A DNA stretch of 64,000 nt from Variovorax sp. UMC13 (GTDB lineage Bacteria; Pseudomonadota; Gammaproteobacteria; Burkholderiales; Burkholderiaceae_C): contig NZ_LZZW01000018.1 in the NCBI RefSeq assembly GCF_014170375.1, forward strand, positions 124,001 to 188,000, given 5' to 3'. This document shows, in pieces, positions 1 through 7,581 of the stretch. The position numbers were made by a program, and so were the translations under genes. Under the pieces are notes generated by a model. It saw only the letters and a program-made list of their open reading frames with translations. It was not told where the DNA came from and searched no databases. How positions within the stretch are numbered: position 1 is the stretch's first letter; every line of letters starts with the position of its first letter.

Positions 1-285
1 GGCGACCCTCTTCCAGCGCTCCATCACGAACCGGGTCACGCGCTCCTCGGGCGTGGCGGCCGTAGCGCACTGGCTGGCGATCGTCGAGATGGTGCTGGTC
101 GTGTGCATCAGGCACTCGAAGACCAGGTCTTCCTTCTTCTTGAAGTAGTAGGTGATGCTGTTGGTGCTCAGCCCCACCTGCGTCGCCACTTCCGCGAGCG
201 TCGTGCCCTTGAGGCCGTTCTCGTCGAACAGCTTGGCCGCGGCATCGAGGATGGCCTCGCGCTTTTGTTTGTAGCGTCCCGTCAT
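1..285 (-). CDS. TetR/AcrR-family transcriptional regulator (C-terminus beyond window)
   Basis: Partial gene: the N-terminal 95 codons are present and the reading frame runs off the left edge. The start of the protein (MTGRYKQKREAILDAAAKLF) followed by GTTLAEVATQVGLSTNSITYYF is the typical TetR helix-turn-helix, with the recognition helix around residues 30-48. The ligand-binding C-terminal domain is missing, so the inducer cannot be guessed. An in-frame ATG 33 bases upstream (318) would add 11 residues. I prefer 285 because the TetR domain starts right there; neither start has a clear ribosome binding site. The next gene downstream lies outside the window, so its target is unknown. Such proteins are usually local repressors. 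Confidence 0.85.
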   Translation of the reverse strand, partial: MTGRYKQKREAILDAAAKLFDENGLKGTTLAEVATQVGLSTNSITYYFKKKEDLVFECLMHTTSTISTIASQCATAATPEERVTRFVMERWKRVA

Positions 286-438
286 GCGGTCGCCGGCTTC
301 AGCGGATGGTGAGTGCATGGTCGCGAGTGGAGGGCGTGGCGGTCGGATGCCGGCTGCTGCGGCGGCGGCGGTGAGGCGGCATTCTAGGGGCGCCGCCGCG
401 GGCCGCCTGGGGAAGGGGATGCGCAGCGATGGCCGGCC

Positions 439-1113
439 TCAGGCATGCGAGGGGTGGCGCGGCGCGGCCGCGTAGGCGCGCCATGCGCCCTGCGGCGCGA
501 TGGGCTGGCAGCCCAGCAGGTCCATCACCGCCCGCAGCCAGGGCGGCTGCTCGCGCGTGCAGACCGTGATCGGGTGCGGCAGGTGCGAGCGCTGCGAGGC
601 CAGGTGGGCGAAGTGCGACGCGTACTCGGGCGGCCGTGCATCGGTGGCGAGCTCGGCGATGGCGAAGGGGTCGGGCGGAGCGGGCTGGGTGGTGTCGACC
701 AGCGGGATGTAGGGGGTGGAGGCGCTGCAGGTGCCGGCCATGCCGGGGCCGTCGAGCAGGAGGGCGCCGAGCACGAGCTCGGGTCGACCACCGGCGATGA
801 GCAGGGCGATGTAGGCGCCCAGGCCGCGGCCGCAGACGGTGGCGGGGCCGAGGTGTGCGAGGGCGATGTCGACGTCGCCCATGAGGACCTCGCAGCTGTA
901 GCCGCCGCCGGCGGGGATGGAGGATTGTCCGTGGCCGGTGAAGTCGAGGGCGTGGACGGCACCGGGCCAGCCCTCGTGGGTGAAGGCGGGGTGTGCGGCG
1001 TGGGACTCGCCCAGGCCGTGCAGCAGCAGCAGGGGGTGGGCGTCGGGCTGCGTGGCGGGGCGCAGCTGGTGCAGGGCCAGGCGGATGCGACCGTGCGCGA
1101 GGAACTCGGTCAT
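439..1113 (-). CDS. Alpha/beta-hydrolase fold protein lacking the nucleophile serine
   Basis: A 224-residue protein of the alpha/beta-hydrolase fold: LLLLHGLGES at residues 28-37 forms the oxyanion-hole loop and DFTGHGQSS follows at 58-66. The nucleophile elbow reads CGRGLGAY (94-101), so the expected GxSxG has glycine where the catalytic serine belongs. No convincing catalytic histidine is seen in the C-terminus. The start ATG overlaps the stop of the upstream hydrolase gene by four bases (ATGA), so the two are co-transcribed and probably translationally coupled. It may be a non-catalytic partner of the upstream hydrolase or a decaying paralogue. An upstream extension of the frame exists but reads through the neighbour and is not real. 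Confidence 0.75.
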   Translation of the reverse strand: MTEFLAHGRIRLALHQLRPATQPDAHPLLLLHGLGESHAAHPAFTHEGWPGAVHALDFTGHGQSSIPAGGGYSCEVLMGDVDIALAHLGPATVCGRGLGAYIALLIAGGRPELVLGALLLDGPGMAGTCSASTPYIPLVDTTQPAPPDPFAIAELATDARPPEYASHFAHLASQRSHLPHPITVCTREQPPWLRAVMDLLGCQPIAPQGAWRAYAAAPRHPSHA

Positions 1114-2090
1114 GGGCGAAGCAGGAAGTCGGTGACGAGCTCGGCGGTTTCGCGCGGGCGCTCGATGTGGATGAAATGCCCGGTGTCGGGCATCGCGATG
1201 CCGCGCGCCGAAGGAGGCAGGTAGGGCGCGAGGTCCTCGAGGTGGCAGTCCCAGCCCATGGGTTCGTCGACCGTGCTGAAGAGCGCCAGCAGCGGCACCG
1301 GGAAGCCGGGCAGCCGGTCGGTCATCCAGCGCGAGCGCATGGCACCGAAGCCGCCGGGCCGGATGGCCGGGTCGAGCTTCCAGCGCCAGCCTTCGGCATC
1401 GTGCTGCGCGCCCTGCGTGACCAGGTAGCACAGCCATTCATGGCTCAACCGCGGGTTCATGCGCGCGCGGCGGCGCGCGATCTCCTGCAGCGGCGAGGGC
1501 TTGCGCGCGGCCGAGCCGGCCGTGTGGCGATGGGCCAGCCAGCTGCTGATGATCTCGGGCGACATGTAGCGCCGCTCGTGCATCGCGGTGTCGGGGTGCG
1601 GGCTGCGAAAGGGCATGCCGTCGATGCACGCGAAGCGCGTGAAGCGGTGCGGCAGCGCCTCGATGGCATGGATCAGCAGCGAGCCGCCCTTGCTGTGGCC
1701 GATCACCGGCATCGGCTGGCGGGTGATCGAATCGGCCACCGTCAGCAGGTCGCGCTCGTCGGCGACCCAGCCGTAGAGCGCCGCATGCGAGGAGTCGCCA
1801 TGGCCGCGCTGGTCGTAGGCCACCACGCGGAAGCCGGCGTCGGCGATCAGCGGCGCGAACACGTCGAAGGTGCGCGCGAAGTCGAGCGCGCCATGCACCA
1901 GCAGCACCGGGGGGGCGTCGGGCGCCCCCCATTCATAGCAGGCCAGGCTCACGCCGTGGGCGTCGACACGGCGTTGCCGGTCGGGCGCGCGGGCGCCCGG
2001 AAAGTCGAAGAAACGTGCGTCCTCCGAGGCCATGGCCGGCGGCGGGGACGGCGGTTCGATCACTGCCGCGGACTGGGTGAAAGAAGGCAT
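1110..2090 (-). CDS. Alpha/beta hydrolase (esterase or C-C hydrolase like)
   Basis: About 326 residues from this start. The fold and a complete triad are visible: oxyanion loop LLVHGALDF, DQRGHGDSS, nucleophile elbow GHSKGG, acid in FSTVDEP, and histidine in DTGHFIHIERP near the C-terminus. The substrate is not evident; the family includes esterases, dehalogenases and meta-cleavage hydrolases. The start is uncertain: in-frame starts occur at 2135 and 2033 as well, and none has a clear Shine-Dalgarno sequence. The conserved domain begins only about 25 residues after the chosen start. It is the first gene of a two-gene unit with the serine-less paralogue downstream (4-base overlap). An AT-rich stretch with an inverted repeat lies upstream. 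Confidence 0.78.
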   Translation of the reverse strand: MPSFTQSAAVIEPPSPPPAMASEDARFFDFPGARAPDRQRRVDAHGVSLACYEWGAPDAPPVLLVHGALDFARTFDVFAPLIADAGFRVVAYDQRGHGDSSHAALYGWVADERDLLTVADSITRQPMPVIGHSKGGSLLIHAIEALPHRFTRFACIDGMPFRSPHPDTAMHERRYMSPEIISSWLAHRHTAGSAARKPSPLQEIARRRARMNPRLSHEWLCYLVTQGAQHDAEGWRWKLDPAIRPGGFGAMRSRWMTDRLPGFPVPLLALFSTVDEPMGWDCHLEDLAPYLPPSARGIAMPDTGHFIHIERPRETAELVTDFLLRP

Positions 2091-2471
2091 GTGTGGGGTT
2101 GGTGGTATGGACGACTCTGAGCGAGAGTCTCGCATGAAAATCAAATGAAATTGATGATTGTGAGTGCGGCAATACTCGTAATTTACTCGATGAGTACGAT
2201 TATTGGTGTTGATGGTATGGAACTATTTGGCATTCTGCAAATGCCATGGCGCGCTCCGCCGCGCATCGGGCGATGCGGCGGGGCGTGTGGGATCAGGGGG
2301 CGTGCGCCGACCGGGCGTCGGGAAGCGGCGGGCTGCGCCGTGACCGTTGGCCAGGGGCTGCCACAAGAGGGGGATGGGGCGCTGCCTGGAGAGGCAGGCC
2401 GATGGTGGGAGTGCTTCCCTGGGCGGCTTCAGCGGGCCGCCCGGAAATACGGAAGGACGGAAGGGGCGGAC
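2091..2471. other. Intergenic region with AT-rich promoter segment and a hairpin
   Basis: No convincing gene. Bases 2140-2230 are clearly AT-rich against the GC-rich surroundings and probably hold the promoter of the hydrolase pair. The rest, 2230-2471, is GC-rich without coding character. A 7-bp stem (GGGCGGC at 2421-2427 with GCCGCCC at 2436-2442, 8-base loop) lies just past the end of the 95-residue gene on the minus strand and may act as its terminator, although no T-run follows. Confidence 0.5.
2171..2204. promoter_or_regulatory. Inverted-repeat operator candidate upstream of the hydrolase pair
   Basis: Within the AT-rich region the core TACTC-GAT-GAGTA (2184-2196) is a perfect 5-bp inverted repeat. 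AATACTCGTA (2171-2180) and TACGATTATT (2195-2204) form a second, near-perfect 10-bp pair (one mismatch). Overlapping repeats of this kind are typical of repressor sites. The protein that binds is not known; no regulator gene is adjacent. Confidence 0.4.
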
Positions 2472-2759
2472 TCAGCCCGGTCGAACCTCGAAGTAGGCCT
2501 CGTCGGCGCCGCCCAGGTCCCGGAAGCCGGCCATCCTGGCCTTCTCGTAGGCCTTGGGCCAGGCGCTGGCCAGGGCGAGCTCGTCCGCCGACAGTTCGTC
2601 GGCGCCCGATTCCGAGGCGTTCATGTAGGCCTTCAGCACCTGGCCGAGGTCCTCGCCCAGGGCTTTCTCCAGGGCGATGCGGAAGCGTTTCTCGGCGGTG
2701 GCGATGCCTTCGGGCGGCAGGCCCGGAAATTCCCGGAGCCGGATGGTGGTTTCGATCAT
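2472..2759 (-). CDS. Conserved-looking small protein of unknown function (95 aa)
   Basis: Not recognised. The protein starts MIETTIRLREFPGLPPEG and is predicted soluble, mixed alpha-helical, with an acidic stretch NASESGADELSADELALAS in the middle. There is no signal peptide, membrane segment or known motif. The ATG overlaps the stop of the upstream 77-residue gene by four bases (ATGA at 2756-2759), which supports real, coupled expression. The longer frame upstream of this ATG is a shadow of that gene. Through the shared promoter region with the LexA-type box at 3016-3031, it may be part of the SOS response; that is inference. Confidence 0.6.
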   Translation of the reverse strand: MIETTIRLREFPGLPPEGIATAEKRFRIALEKALGEDLGQVLKAYMNASESGADELSADELALASAWPKAYEKARMAGFRDLGGADEAYFEVRPG

Positions 2760-2989
2760 GAGGGGTCCTTGGGTTGGAATCGGCGCGCGGCGTCGGCCGC
2801 CACGATCTCCACCGGCCCGATGCCGGCGTAGACGAGCTGGCCGCTGTCGCGCTCCACGATGCGCACCCGCTCGCCCCGGGTGCTCAGCACGTAGCATTCC
2901 GGCGCCAGGTCGAGCCGGATCTCCTCGGTCAGGGCCGGTCCGAGCCAGGACGGCAGCCGCAGCAGGGTGAGGTGGGGGCGATCGGTCAT
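2756..2989 (-). CDS. Small protein of unknown function, first gene of a LexA-box-linked pair (77 aa)
   Basis: Not recognised. The 77-residue product begins MTDRPHLTLLRLPSWL and contains CYVLSTRGERVRIVERD and a beta-rich middle, suggesting a small soluble beta/alpha protein. It has no export signal. The start ATG at 2989 lies 26 bases from a LexA-type box in the divergent promoter region, and its stop overlaps the start of the 95-residue gene. Gene order (two coupled small genes on one side of the box, one small gene on the other) suggests a compact regulated module. Toxin-antitoxin function was considered because of size and coupling, but no known toxin or antitoxin motif is visible. Confidence 0.6.
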   Translation of the reverse strand: MTDRPHLTLLRLPSWLGPALTEEIRLDLAPECYVLSTRGERVRIVERDSGQLVYAGIGPVEIVAADAARRFQPKDPS

Positions 2990-3015
2990 GCAGTGACAAT
3001 GAATTGTGAAATTGA

Positions 3016-3031
3016 CTGTATGAATATACAG
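3016..3031. promoter_or_regulatory. LexA-type SOS box
   Basis: CTGTATGAATATACAG has the CTG-N10-CAG architecture of the LexA box used in gamma- and betaproteobacteria, with 6-bp perfect arms CTGTAT/ATACAG and an AT-rich centre. A TTGACT -35-like hexamer (3012-3017) overlaps its left edge. The box lies 20 bases before the ATG of the plus-strand 61-residue gene and 26 bases from the start of the minus-strand pair, so one LexA dimer could control both directions. Confidence 0.7.
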
Positions 3032-3051
3032 CTTTTCGCTAAACTCACGCC

Positions 3052-3237
3052 ATGAATTCCATACCCGAAACCGAATGGATCGCGGCCTGCGCGCACCGGC
3101 TGCAGCGGCACTGGCGAAGCGTCGATCCCCTGGAACTGGAGGCGCTGGCCGCCGAGCTCGCGCACGACGAACGCCTGCGCGCGATGCTGCCGACCCTGGC
3201 GGCCGGCGAGTGGTTGAAGCCGATCGAGCAGGCCTGA
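3052..3237 (+). CDS. Small protein of unknown function beside a LexA box (61 aa)
   Basis: Not recognised. The product (MNSIPETEWIAACAHRLQRH...) is a short, probably all-helical acidic protein with no membrane segment. Support comes from its position: the ATG is 20 bases after a LexA-type box, and a hairpin follows its stop codon. Spacing to the box suggests a very short or absent 5' leader. It is divergent from the 77/95-residue pair and convergent with the enoyl-CoA hydratase gene. SOS control is an inference from the box. Confidence 0.55.
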   Translation: MNSIPETEWIAACAHRLQRHWRSVDPLELEALAAELAHDERLRAMLPTLAAGEWLKPIEQA

Positions 3238-3254
3238 GGGCGGGGTGCCGATGG

Positions 3255-3281
3255 CGCGCCGGCCGCGAGCCTCCCGGCGCG
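3255..3281. terminator. Hairpin between convergent genes, possible bidirectional terminator
   Basis: CGCGCCGG (3255-3262) pairs perfectly with CCGGCGCG (3274-3281) across an 11-base loop. It sits between the stop of the plus-strand small gene (3237) and the stop of the minus-strand hydratase (3295). There is no T-run on either side, so termination strength is uncertain. Confidence 0.45.
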
Positions 3282-3294
3282 ACGCCCAGTCCGC

Positions 3295-4131
3295 TCAGGC
3301 CACGGCGAACTTCTCGTCGCGCCACTTGAACGCGGCCTTGAGCCCGCGCTCCTGCGCGATGCCGAAGAACTCGCGCTTCTCCTGCGAATCGAGCAGGTGG
3401 ATCAGCGCGAACATCTCCGCGCCGTAGTCGATGGTCGACTGGAAGCCGCGCATCTCGTAGCTGCGGTTGAGCGTCTGCTTGTTCATCTGCATCGCATCGG
3501 GCGCGATCATCGAGAACCGCAGCGCCAGCTTCTGCGCCTCTTCCAGCAGCGTGGCCGCGGGCACCACGCGCGTCGCCAGGCCGGCCTCGCGCGCCTCGTG
3601 CGCGCCGATGCGGTCGCCCGTGAGCATCAGTTCCTTGGTCTTCTTCATGCCCACGATCCACGGCATGATCATCAGCGGCGGGGCCGACTGGAACTGGATC
3701 TCGGGTTCGCCGAACTGCGCATCGTCGGCCGCGAGCGTGATGTCGCAGGCCATCGACAGTTCGCAGCCGCCGCCCAGGCAGAAGCCGTTGACCGCCGCGA
3801 TCACCGGCAGGCGGGAGCGCCAGATGCGCAGGAAGGTGTCGTTGCCCATGCGCGCATGCTCGCGCCAGTCCTGGACCGTGGTGAACGGCTTCTCGCGCGG
3901 GCTCAGGTCGAAGCCTGAACTGAAGGCGCGACCCTCGCCGGTAATGACCAGCGCGCGGATCTCCGGGTTCTGTTCGAGCGCGTCCAGCGCATGCTGCATC
4001 TCGAGCAGCAGATCGTCGCCCAGCGCGTTCATCTTGTCGGGCAGCGCCATCGTGAGGGTCGCGACCCAGCGGTCGATGTCGAGCCGGATGCAGCGGTAGG
4101 CGTGGGTGGTTTCGGAGGTCGGGAGGCTCAT
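3295..4131 (-). CDS. Enoyl-CoA hydratase/isomerase (crotonase family)
   Basis: A 278-residue crotonase-fold protein. Visible signatures are the oxyanion-hole segments GRAFSSGFDLS and GFCLGGGCELSMACD, and the acidic FGEPE where hydratases carry a catalytic glutamate. The segment after it (QSAPPLMIMPWIVGMKK) departs from the usual GG-T-RLPR pattern, so the substrate may be unusual. It probably hydrates or isomerises an enoyl-CoA in the cytoplasm. It starts 11 bases downstream of the acyl-CoA ligase stop, so ligase and hydratase form one operon: the acid is activated and then hydrated. The chosen ATG gives the normal family length; an upstream extension of 17 residues runs back into the intergenic gap and is not needed. 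Confidence 0.88.
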   Translation of the reverse strand: MSLPTSETTHAYRCIRLDIDRWVATLTMALPDKMNALGDDLLLEMQHALDALEQNPEIRALVITGEGRAFSSGFDLSPREKPFTTVQDWREHARMGNDTFLRIWRSRLPVIAAVNGFCLGGGCELSMACDITLAADDAQFGEPEIQFQSAPPLMIMPWIVGMKKTKELMLTGDRIGAHEAREAGLATRVVPAATLLEEAQKLALRFSMIAPDAMQMNKQTLNRSYEMRGFQSTIDYGAEMFALIHLLDSQEKREFFGIAQERGLKAAFKWRDEKFAVA

Positions 4132-4142
4132 GGTTCTGGCTT

Positions 4143-6257
4143 TCAAGGTTGGCAGGGAACGATCAGCGCGTCGAGCGCGCAAGCGCCTTGCCCCTCGCGG
4201 AGCACGGCAACGGGGTTGAGTTCGATGGCTTCGATGACGTCGGCATAGGCCCGCGCGATCTCGCTCACGCGCACGACCATGGCCTCCAGCGCGGCCCGGT
4301 CCGCAGGCGGGGCGCCGCGGTAGCCGGCCAGCAGCCTGCTGGCGCGCGTGCGGTCGACCTGTTGGCTGGCCTGGGCGGCGCTCACAGGGGCGAGCGCGAA
4401 GGCGCTGTCGTTCATCAGCTCGACCAGCACGCCGCCGGCACCGACGACGATGCCCGGCCCGAAGGGGCGGTGCTGCGCCGAGCCGACGATGATCTCGATG
4501 CCGCCGCGCACCATCTCCTGCACCACGACGCCGTCGATCTGCGCGTCGGGCCGGTGCCGGCGCACGCTGTCGAGCATGCGGTCGAAGGCCTGTGCCACGG
4601 CCGCCGCGCTGTCCAGCGACAGCGCCACGCCGCCCACGTCGCTCTTGTGCGCGATGTCAGGCGAGTCGACCTTGAGCACCACCGGAAAACCGATCGCCTC
4701 AGCCGCGCGCACCGCGGCCTCGGCGGTGGCCGCGCTCGTTTCTCCGGTGGTTCGGACGCCGTGCTCTCGAAGGAAGCGCTTGGCTTCGCTTTCCGACAAG
4801 GGTGTTCCCTTGGCCAGGCGCGCATGCCAGGCGGGTTGCGCGTCGACGCCGGGGGCCAGCGCCGCGGGCGCGGGCGTCCAGCGGTGCCATTCGAGGTAGG
4901 CGCGGATCGCGACCAGCGCCGGGCGCGCACCCTGCAGCACCGGCACCGGCGTGCCCTGCAGCGGCGCGATGGTCACGGGGTGCAGCGGGCCGGCCACGTT
5001 GCTGTAGAAGACCACGGGCTTGGCGGTGCTGCGGTCGATCTCCGCGGTCGACTGCGCGAGCTTGCCGTAGCCGTGCGCCGCGCCGTCGCTCAGGCCGGCC
5101 GGGCAGTCCTGCGACACGGCCACCAGCCCGATCGCCGGGTCGTCGAGCAGCGCGCGCATGGCGTGCCGGTAGACCTGCGGATCGGACAGCGCGGCGCTCG
5201 TGGCGTCCAGCGGGTTGGCCGGCGTGGCGAAGGCGGGCAGGATCTGCGTCAGGGCCGTCTTGGTGGTCACGCCCAGCGGCGGCAGCTGCAGCCCCAATTC
5301 CTGCCCGAGGTCGCAGGTCAGCGCGACCTCGCCGCCGCTGATGTTGATCACGGCGAGGCCGTCGTTGGCGGGCGGCTTGCGCAGCGTGTCGAACAGCACG
5401 CAGGCTTCGACCAGTTCGTCGAGGTCGTCGACCACCACGATGCCGGCCTGCCGGAAGAACGCGCTGGCCGCCGTGTGCGAACTCGCGAGCGAGCCCGTGT
5501 GCGCGGCCGAGGCTGCCGCCCCCATGGCGGTGCGGCCGACCTTGAGCGCCACCACGGGCTTGCCGGCCGCGCGCATGCGCGCGACGGCCGCGGCCAGCCG
5601 GTCGGGCCGGCGCACGGTCTCGAGGAACAGGCAGGCCAGGCGTGTGCCCGGGTCCTGGGCGAAGTGCTCGAGGTAGTCCTCCGCATCGAGTCCCACGCTG
5701 TTGCCCATCGAAACCACCTGGTTCAACCCGAAGCGACCGGTGCCGCTGAGCGCGATGCAGGCCGAACCGGAGTGCGCGGCGATCGATACGCCGCCGCGCG
5801 GCGCATCGACGGCCAGCGGCGCGCTGTAGAGCGCGAAGCGGCGGTGCAGGTTGCGCACGCCCAGCACGTTGGGGCCGCAGACCTTCATGCCGCTGCGGTC
5901 GCAGAAATCGGCCAGCGCGCGCTGCAGCCGTTCGCCTTGCGCGCCGGTCTCGGCAAAGCCGCTGGCGAACACCACCGCGGCCTTGGTGCCGCGCGCGGCC
6001 GCCTGTTCGAGCACCGGCAGCACCTTGTCCGCGCCGAGCGCGATGGCCACGCATTCGGGGGCCTCGGGCAAGGCATCGAGCGTGGCATGGCAGGCCAGCC
6101 CCGCGAGCTGCGCTTCGCTCGGGTGGATGGGGTAGATGCGGCCTTCGTAGCCGCCGCGCAGCAGGTTGTCGAGCACGCGTTGTCCCAGCGCGCCGGCGCG
6201 CGGCGAGGCGCCGACGATGGCGACGGAGGACGGGTCCAGCAATGCGTTGAGCGTCAT
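4143..6257 (-). CDS. Acyl-CoA ligase, NDP-forming (acetate-CoA ligase family, fused subunits)
   Basis: A 704-residue fused enzyme of the ACD / Pat-like type that makes acyl-CoA from an acid, CoA and a nucleoside triphosphate via a phosphohistidine. The N-terminal CoA-binding Rossmann domain starts at SSVAIVGASPRAGALG. A succinyl-CoA-ligase-like domain follows, with KVGRTAMGAAASAAHTGSL carrying the phospho-histidine. A C-terminal ATP-grasp domain contains GFPVVLKVDSPDIAHKSDVGG and VVQEMVRGGIEIIVG. The start follows a purine-rich GGGGGAGCG about 5 bases upstream; an extension further upstream has no support. It precedes the enoyl-CoA hydratase gene in an operon. A LysR-type palindrome at 6445-6465 suggests control by the neighbouring regulator. 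The natural acid substrate is unknown. Confidence 0.88.
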   Translation of the reverse strand: MTLNALLDPSSVAIVGASPRAGALGQRVLDNLLRGGYEGRIYPIHPSEAQLAGLACHATLDALPEAPECVAIALGADKVLPVLEQAAARGTKAAVVFASGFAETGAQGERLQRALADFCDRSGMKVCGPNVLGVRNLHRRFALYSAPLAVDAPRGGVSIAAHSGSACIALSGTGRFGLNQVVSMGNSVGLDAEDYLEHFAQDPGTRLACLFLETVRRPDRLAAAVARMRAAGKPVVALKVGRTAMGAAASAAHTGSLASSHTAASAFFRQAGIVVVDDLDELVEACVLFDTLRKPPANDGLAVINISGGEVALTCDLGQELGLQLPPLGVTTKTALTQILPAFATPANPLDATSAALSDPQVYRHAMRALLDDPAIGLVAVSQDCPAGLSDGAAHGYGKLAQSTAEIDRSTAKPVVFYSNVAGPLHPVTIAPLQGTPVPVLQGARPALVAIRAYLEWHRWTPAPAALAPGVDAQPAWHARLAKGTPLSESEAKRFLREHGVRTTGETSAATAEAAVRAAEAIGFPVVLKVDSPDIAHKSDVGGVALSLDSAAAVAQAFDRMLDSVRRHRPDAQIDGVVVQEMVRGGIEIIVGSAQHRPFGPGIVVGAGGVLVELMNDSAFALAPVSAAQASQQVDRTRASRLLAGYRGAPPADRAALEAMVVRVSEIARAYADVIEAIELNPVAVLREGQGACALDALIVPCQP

Positions 6258-6444
6258 GGGGCGCTCCCCCCCGTCGTTCGCGTTGACGCTTTCGCGCACA
6301 CGGCGGTGCGCCGGTGTCGGGGGTGTCTGCTCGGCAGGATGGCCTTTGGCACGGTGATCTCCTTCGTTCGTTCGCGGGACATCCGCGGCAGAGGGAAATC
6401 TAGAAGCCGTGACCGGCATCGGCAAGCATCGATTTATCGCCTGT

Positions 6445-6465
6445 GCGTTCTCGTTGCGAGAACGC
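6445..6465. promoter_or_regulatory. LysR-type operator, copy 2 (upstream of ligase operon)
   Basis: GCGTTCTCG (6445-6453) and CGAGAACGC (6457-6465) form a perfect 9-bp inverted repeat with a 3-base spacer. It contains the T-N11-A core of LysR sites. The same half-sites recur in the palindrome at 7474-7500 on the other side of the LysR gene. It lies about 190 bases before the ligase start and 14 bases past the LysR stop. Confidence 0.72.
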
Positions 6466-6479
6466 GAGGCGGCGTGACG

Positions 6480-7418
6480 TCAGTCCGGCGCGCTGCCCGG
6501 TTCGAGCACCTCGGCGATGCGCGCGAGCATGGTGGTGCTCGCCGCCGACAGCGTGCGGCCGCGCCGCGTGCAGCAGGCGAGCAGCTGCGGCGCGATGTTG
6601 CCGTCGCGCAGCGGCAGGTACACCACGGGCGACGACCGGGTGTTCGACGCGAACACCTGCTGCGTGAGGATCGCGATGCCGATGCCCGACTCCGCCGCCG
6701 AACGCATCACCTCGTAGGAGTTGGTGGTGAGCGCGACCTGGGGGGCGAGCCCGGCCTGCGCGAACATCTTGTCCAGCGTCGCGCGCAACGCCAGCGACGC
6801 GTCGGGCATGACCAGCTCGTACGGCGCGCAGTCGCGCAGGCGCAGCGCACGGCGCGTGGCCAGCGGGTGGTTGCGCCGCACCATCGCGCAGACGCCGACG
6901 TTGAGCCGTGCCGCGAGCGTCAGGCTCTCGTGCGGCGGCGGATTGAAGGCCAGGGCGAAGTCGATCTCGTCGGCCAGCACCATCTCGACCAGGCGCGGCG
7001 AGTGGGCGGTGGCGACGTGGTACTGGATGCCCGGATGGTCGCGCCGGAACTGCGTGAGCAGCCCTGGCAGCACTTCGCGCCAGATGCCTTCGTTGGCGCC
7101 GAAGTTCACCGTGCCGCGCCGCAGGCCCTGCAGCGCGTCGATCTCGCTGCCGGCGGCGCCGAGTTCGGTCATGGCCCGCTTGAGGCGATAAAGCAGGATC
7201 TCGCCCGCGGCCGTGAGCCGCAGGCCCTCGCGCCCGCGGCCTCGCTCGAACAGCGGCGAGCCCATCTCTTCCTCGAGGTGCTTGACGTGCCGGTTGATGG
7301 CCGACGCGGCCACGTGCACCTGCGCCGAGGCCTTGCGGAAGGACCCGGCCTTGGCCACCTCGAAGAAGTAGCGCAGCGAGAGCGGATGCTTGAGCGGGAC
7401 GAAGGATTCGCGTGTCAT
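6480..7418 (-). CDS. LysR-family transcriptional regulator
   Basis: A 312-residue LTTR. The winged HTH covers residues 13-70 (LRYFFEVAKAGSFRKASAQV, INRHVKHLEEEMG, LFERG). The effector-binding domain follows, with GTVNFGANEGIWREVLPGLL. The ATG at 7418 gives the standard length; the extra 27 residues of the open frame upstream overlap the promoter palindrome and are unlikely. It is divergent from the TTT receptor gene and lies head-to-tail before the ligase/hydratase operon. Matching palindromes in both flanking intergenic regions point to it as the activator of both units and as autoregulator. The inducer is probably the acid or CoA ester handled by these genes. Confidence 0.92.
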   Translation of the reverse strand: MTRESFVPLKHPLSLRYFFEVAKAGSFRKASAQVHVAASAINRHVKHLEEEMGSPLFERGRGREGLRLTAAGEILLYRLKRAMTELGAAGSEIDALQGLRRGTVNFGANEGIWREVLPGLLTQFRRDHPGIQYHVATAHSPRLVEMVLADEIDFALAFNPPPHESLTLAARLNVGVCAMVRRNHPLATRRALRLRDCAPYELVMPDASLALRATLDKMFAQAGLAPQVALTTNSYEVMRSAAESGIGIAILTQQVFASNTRSSPVVYLPLRDGNIAPQLLACCTRRGRTLSAASTTMLARIAEVLEPGSAPD

Positions 7419-7473
7419 GGGCGCCTTGGATCGGGGTGGAGGACGGTGACGAAACGCCGGCATCGTAGTGCTG

Positions 7474-7500
7474 TTTGCGTTCTCGGTGCGAGAACGCAAA
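7474..7500. promoter_or_regulatory. LysR-type operator, copy 1 (divergent LysR/TTT promoter)
   Basis: TTTGCGTTCTCG (7474-7485) and CGAGAACGCAAA (7489-7500) are perfect 12-bp arms around a 3-base spacer. The T-N11-A LysR core is embedded in the centre. It lies 55 bases before the LysR start and 81 bases before the TTT receptor start, as expected for a regulator controlling itself and a divergent target. Confidence 0.8.
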
Positions 7501-7581
7501 TGTGCGGAATCGGTGATTGCCGAGATACGGGCCGGGGTCTAGATTTCGTGACGCCCCAGAAGCGCCTCGAAAGGAGCAATC

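Noticed and set aside
2472-3237. Toxin-antitoxin system in the LexA-box small genes
   Set aside because: Size and coupling fit, but no toxin or antitoxin fold or motif is recognisable in any of the three products.
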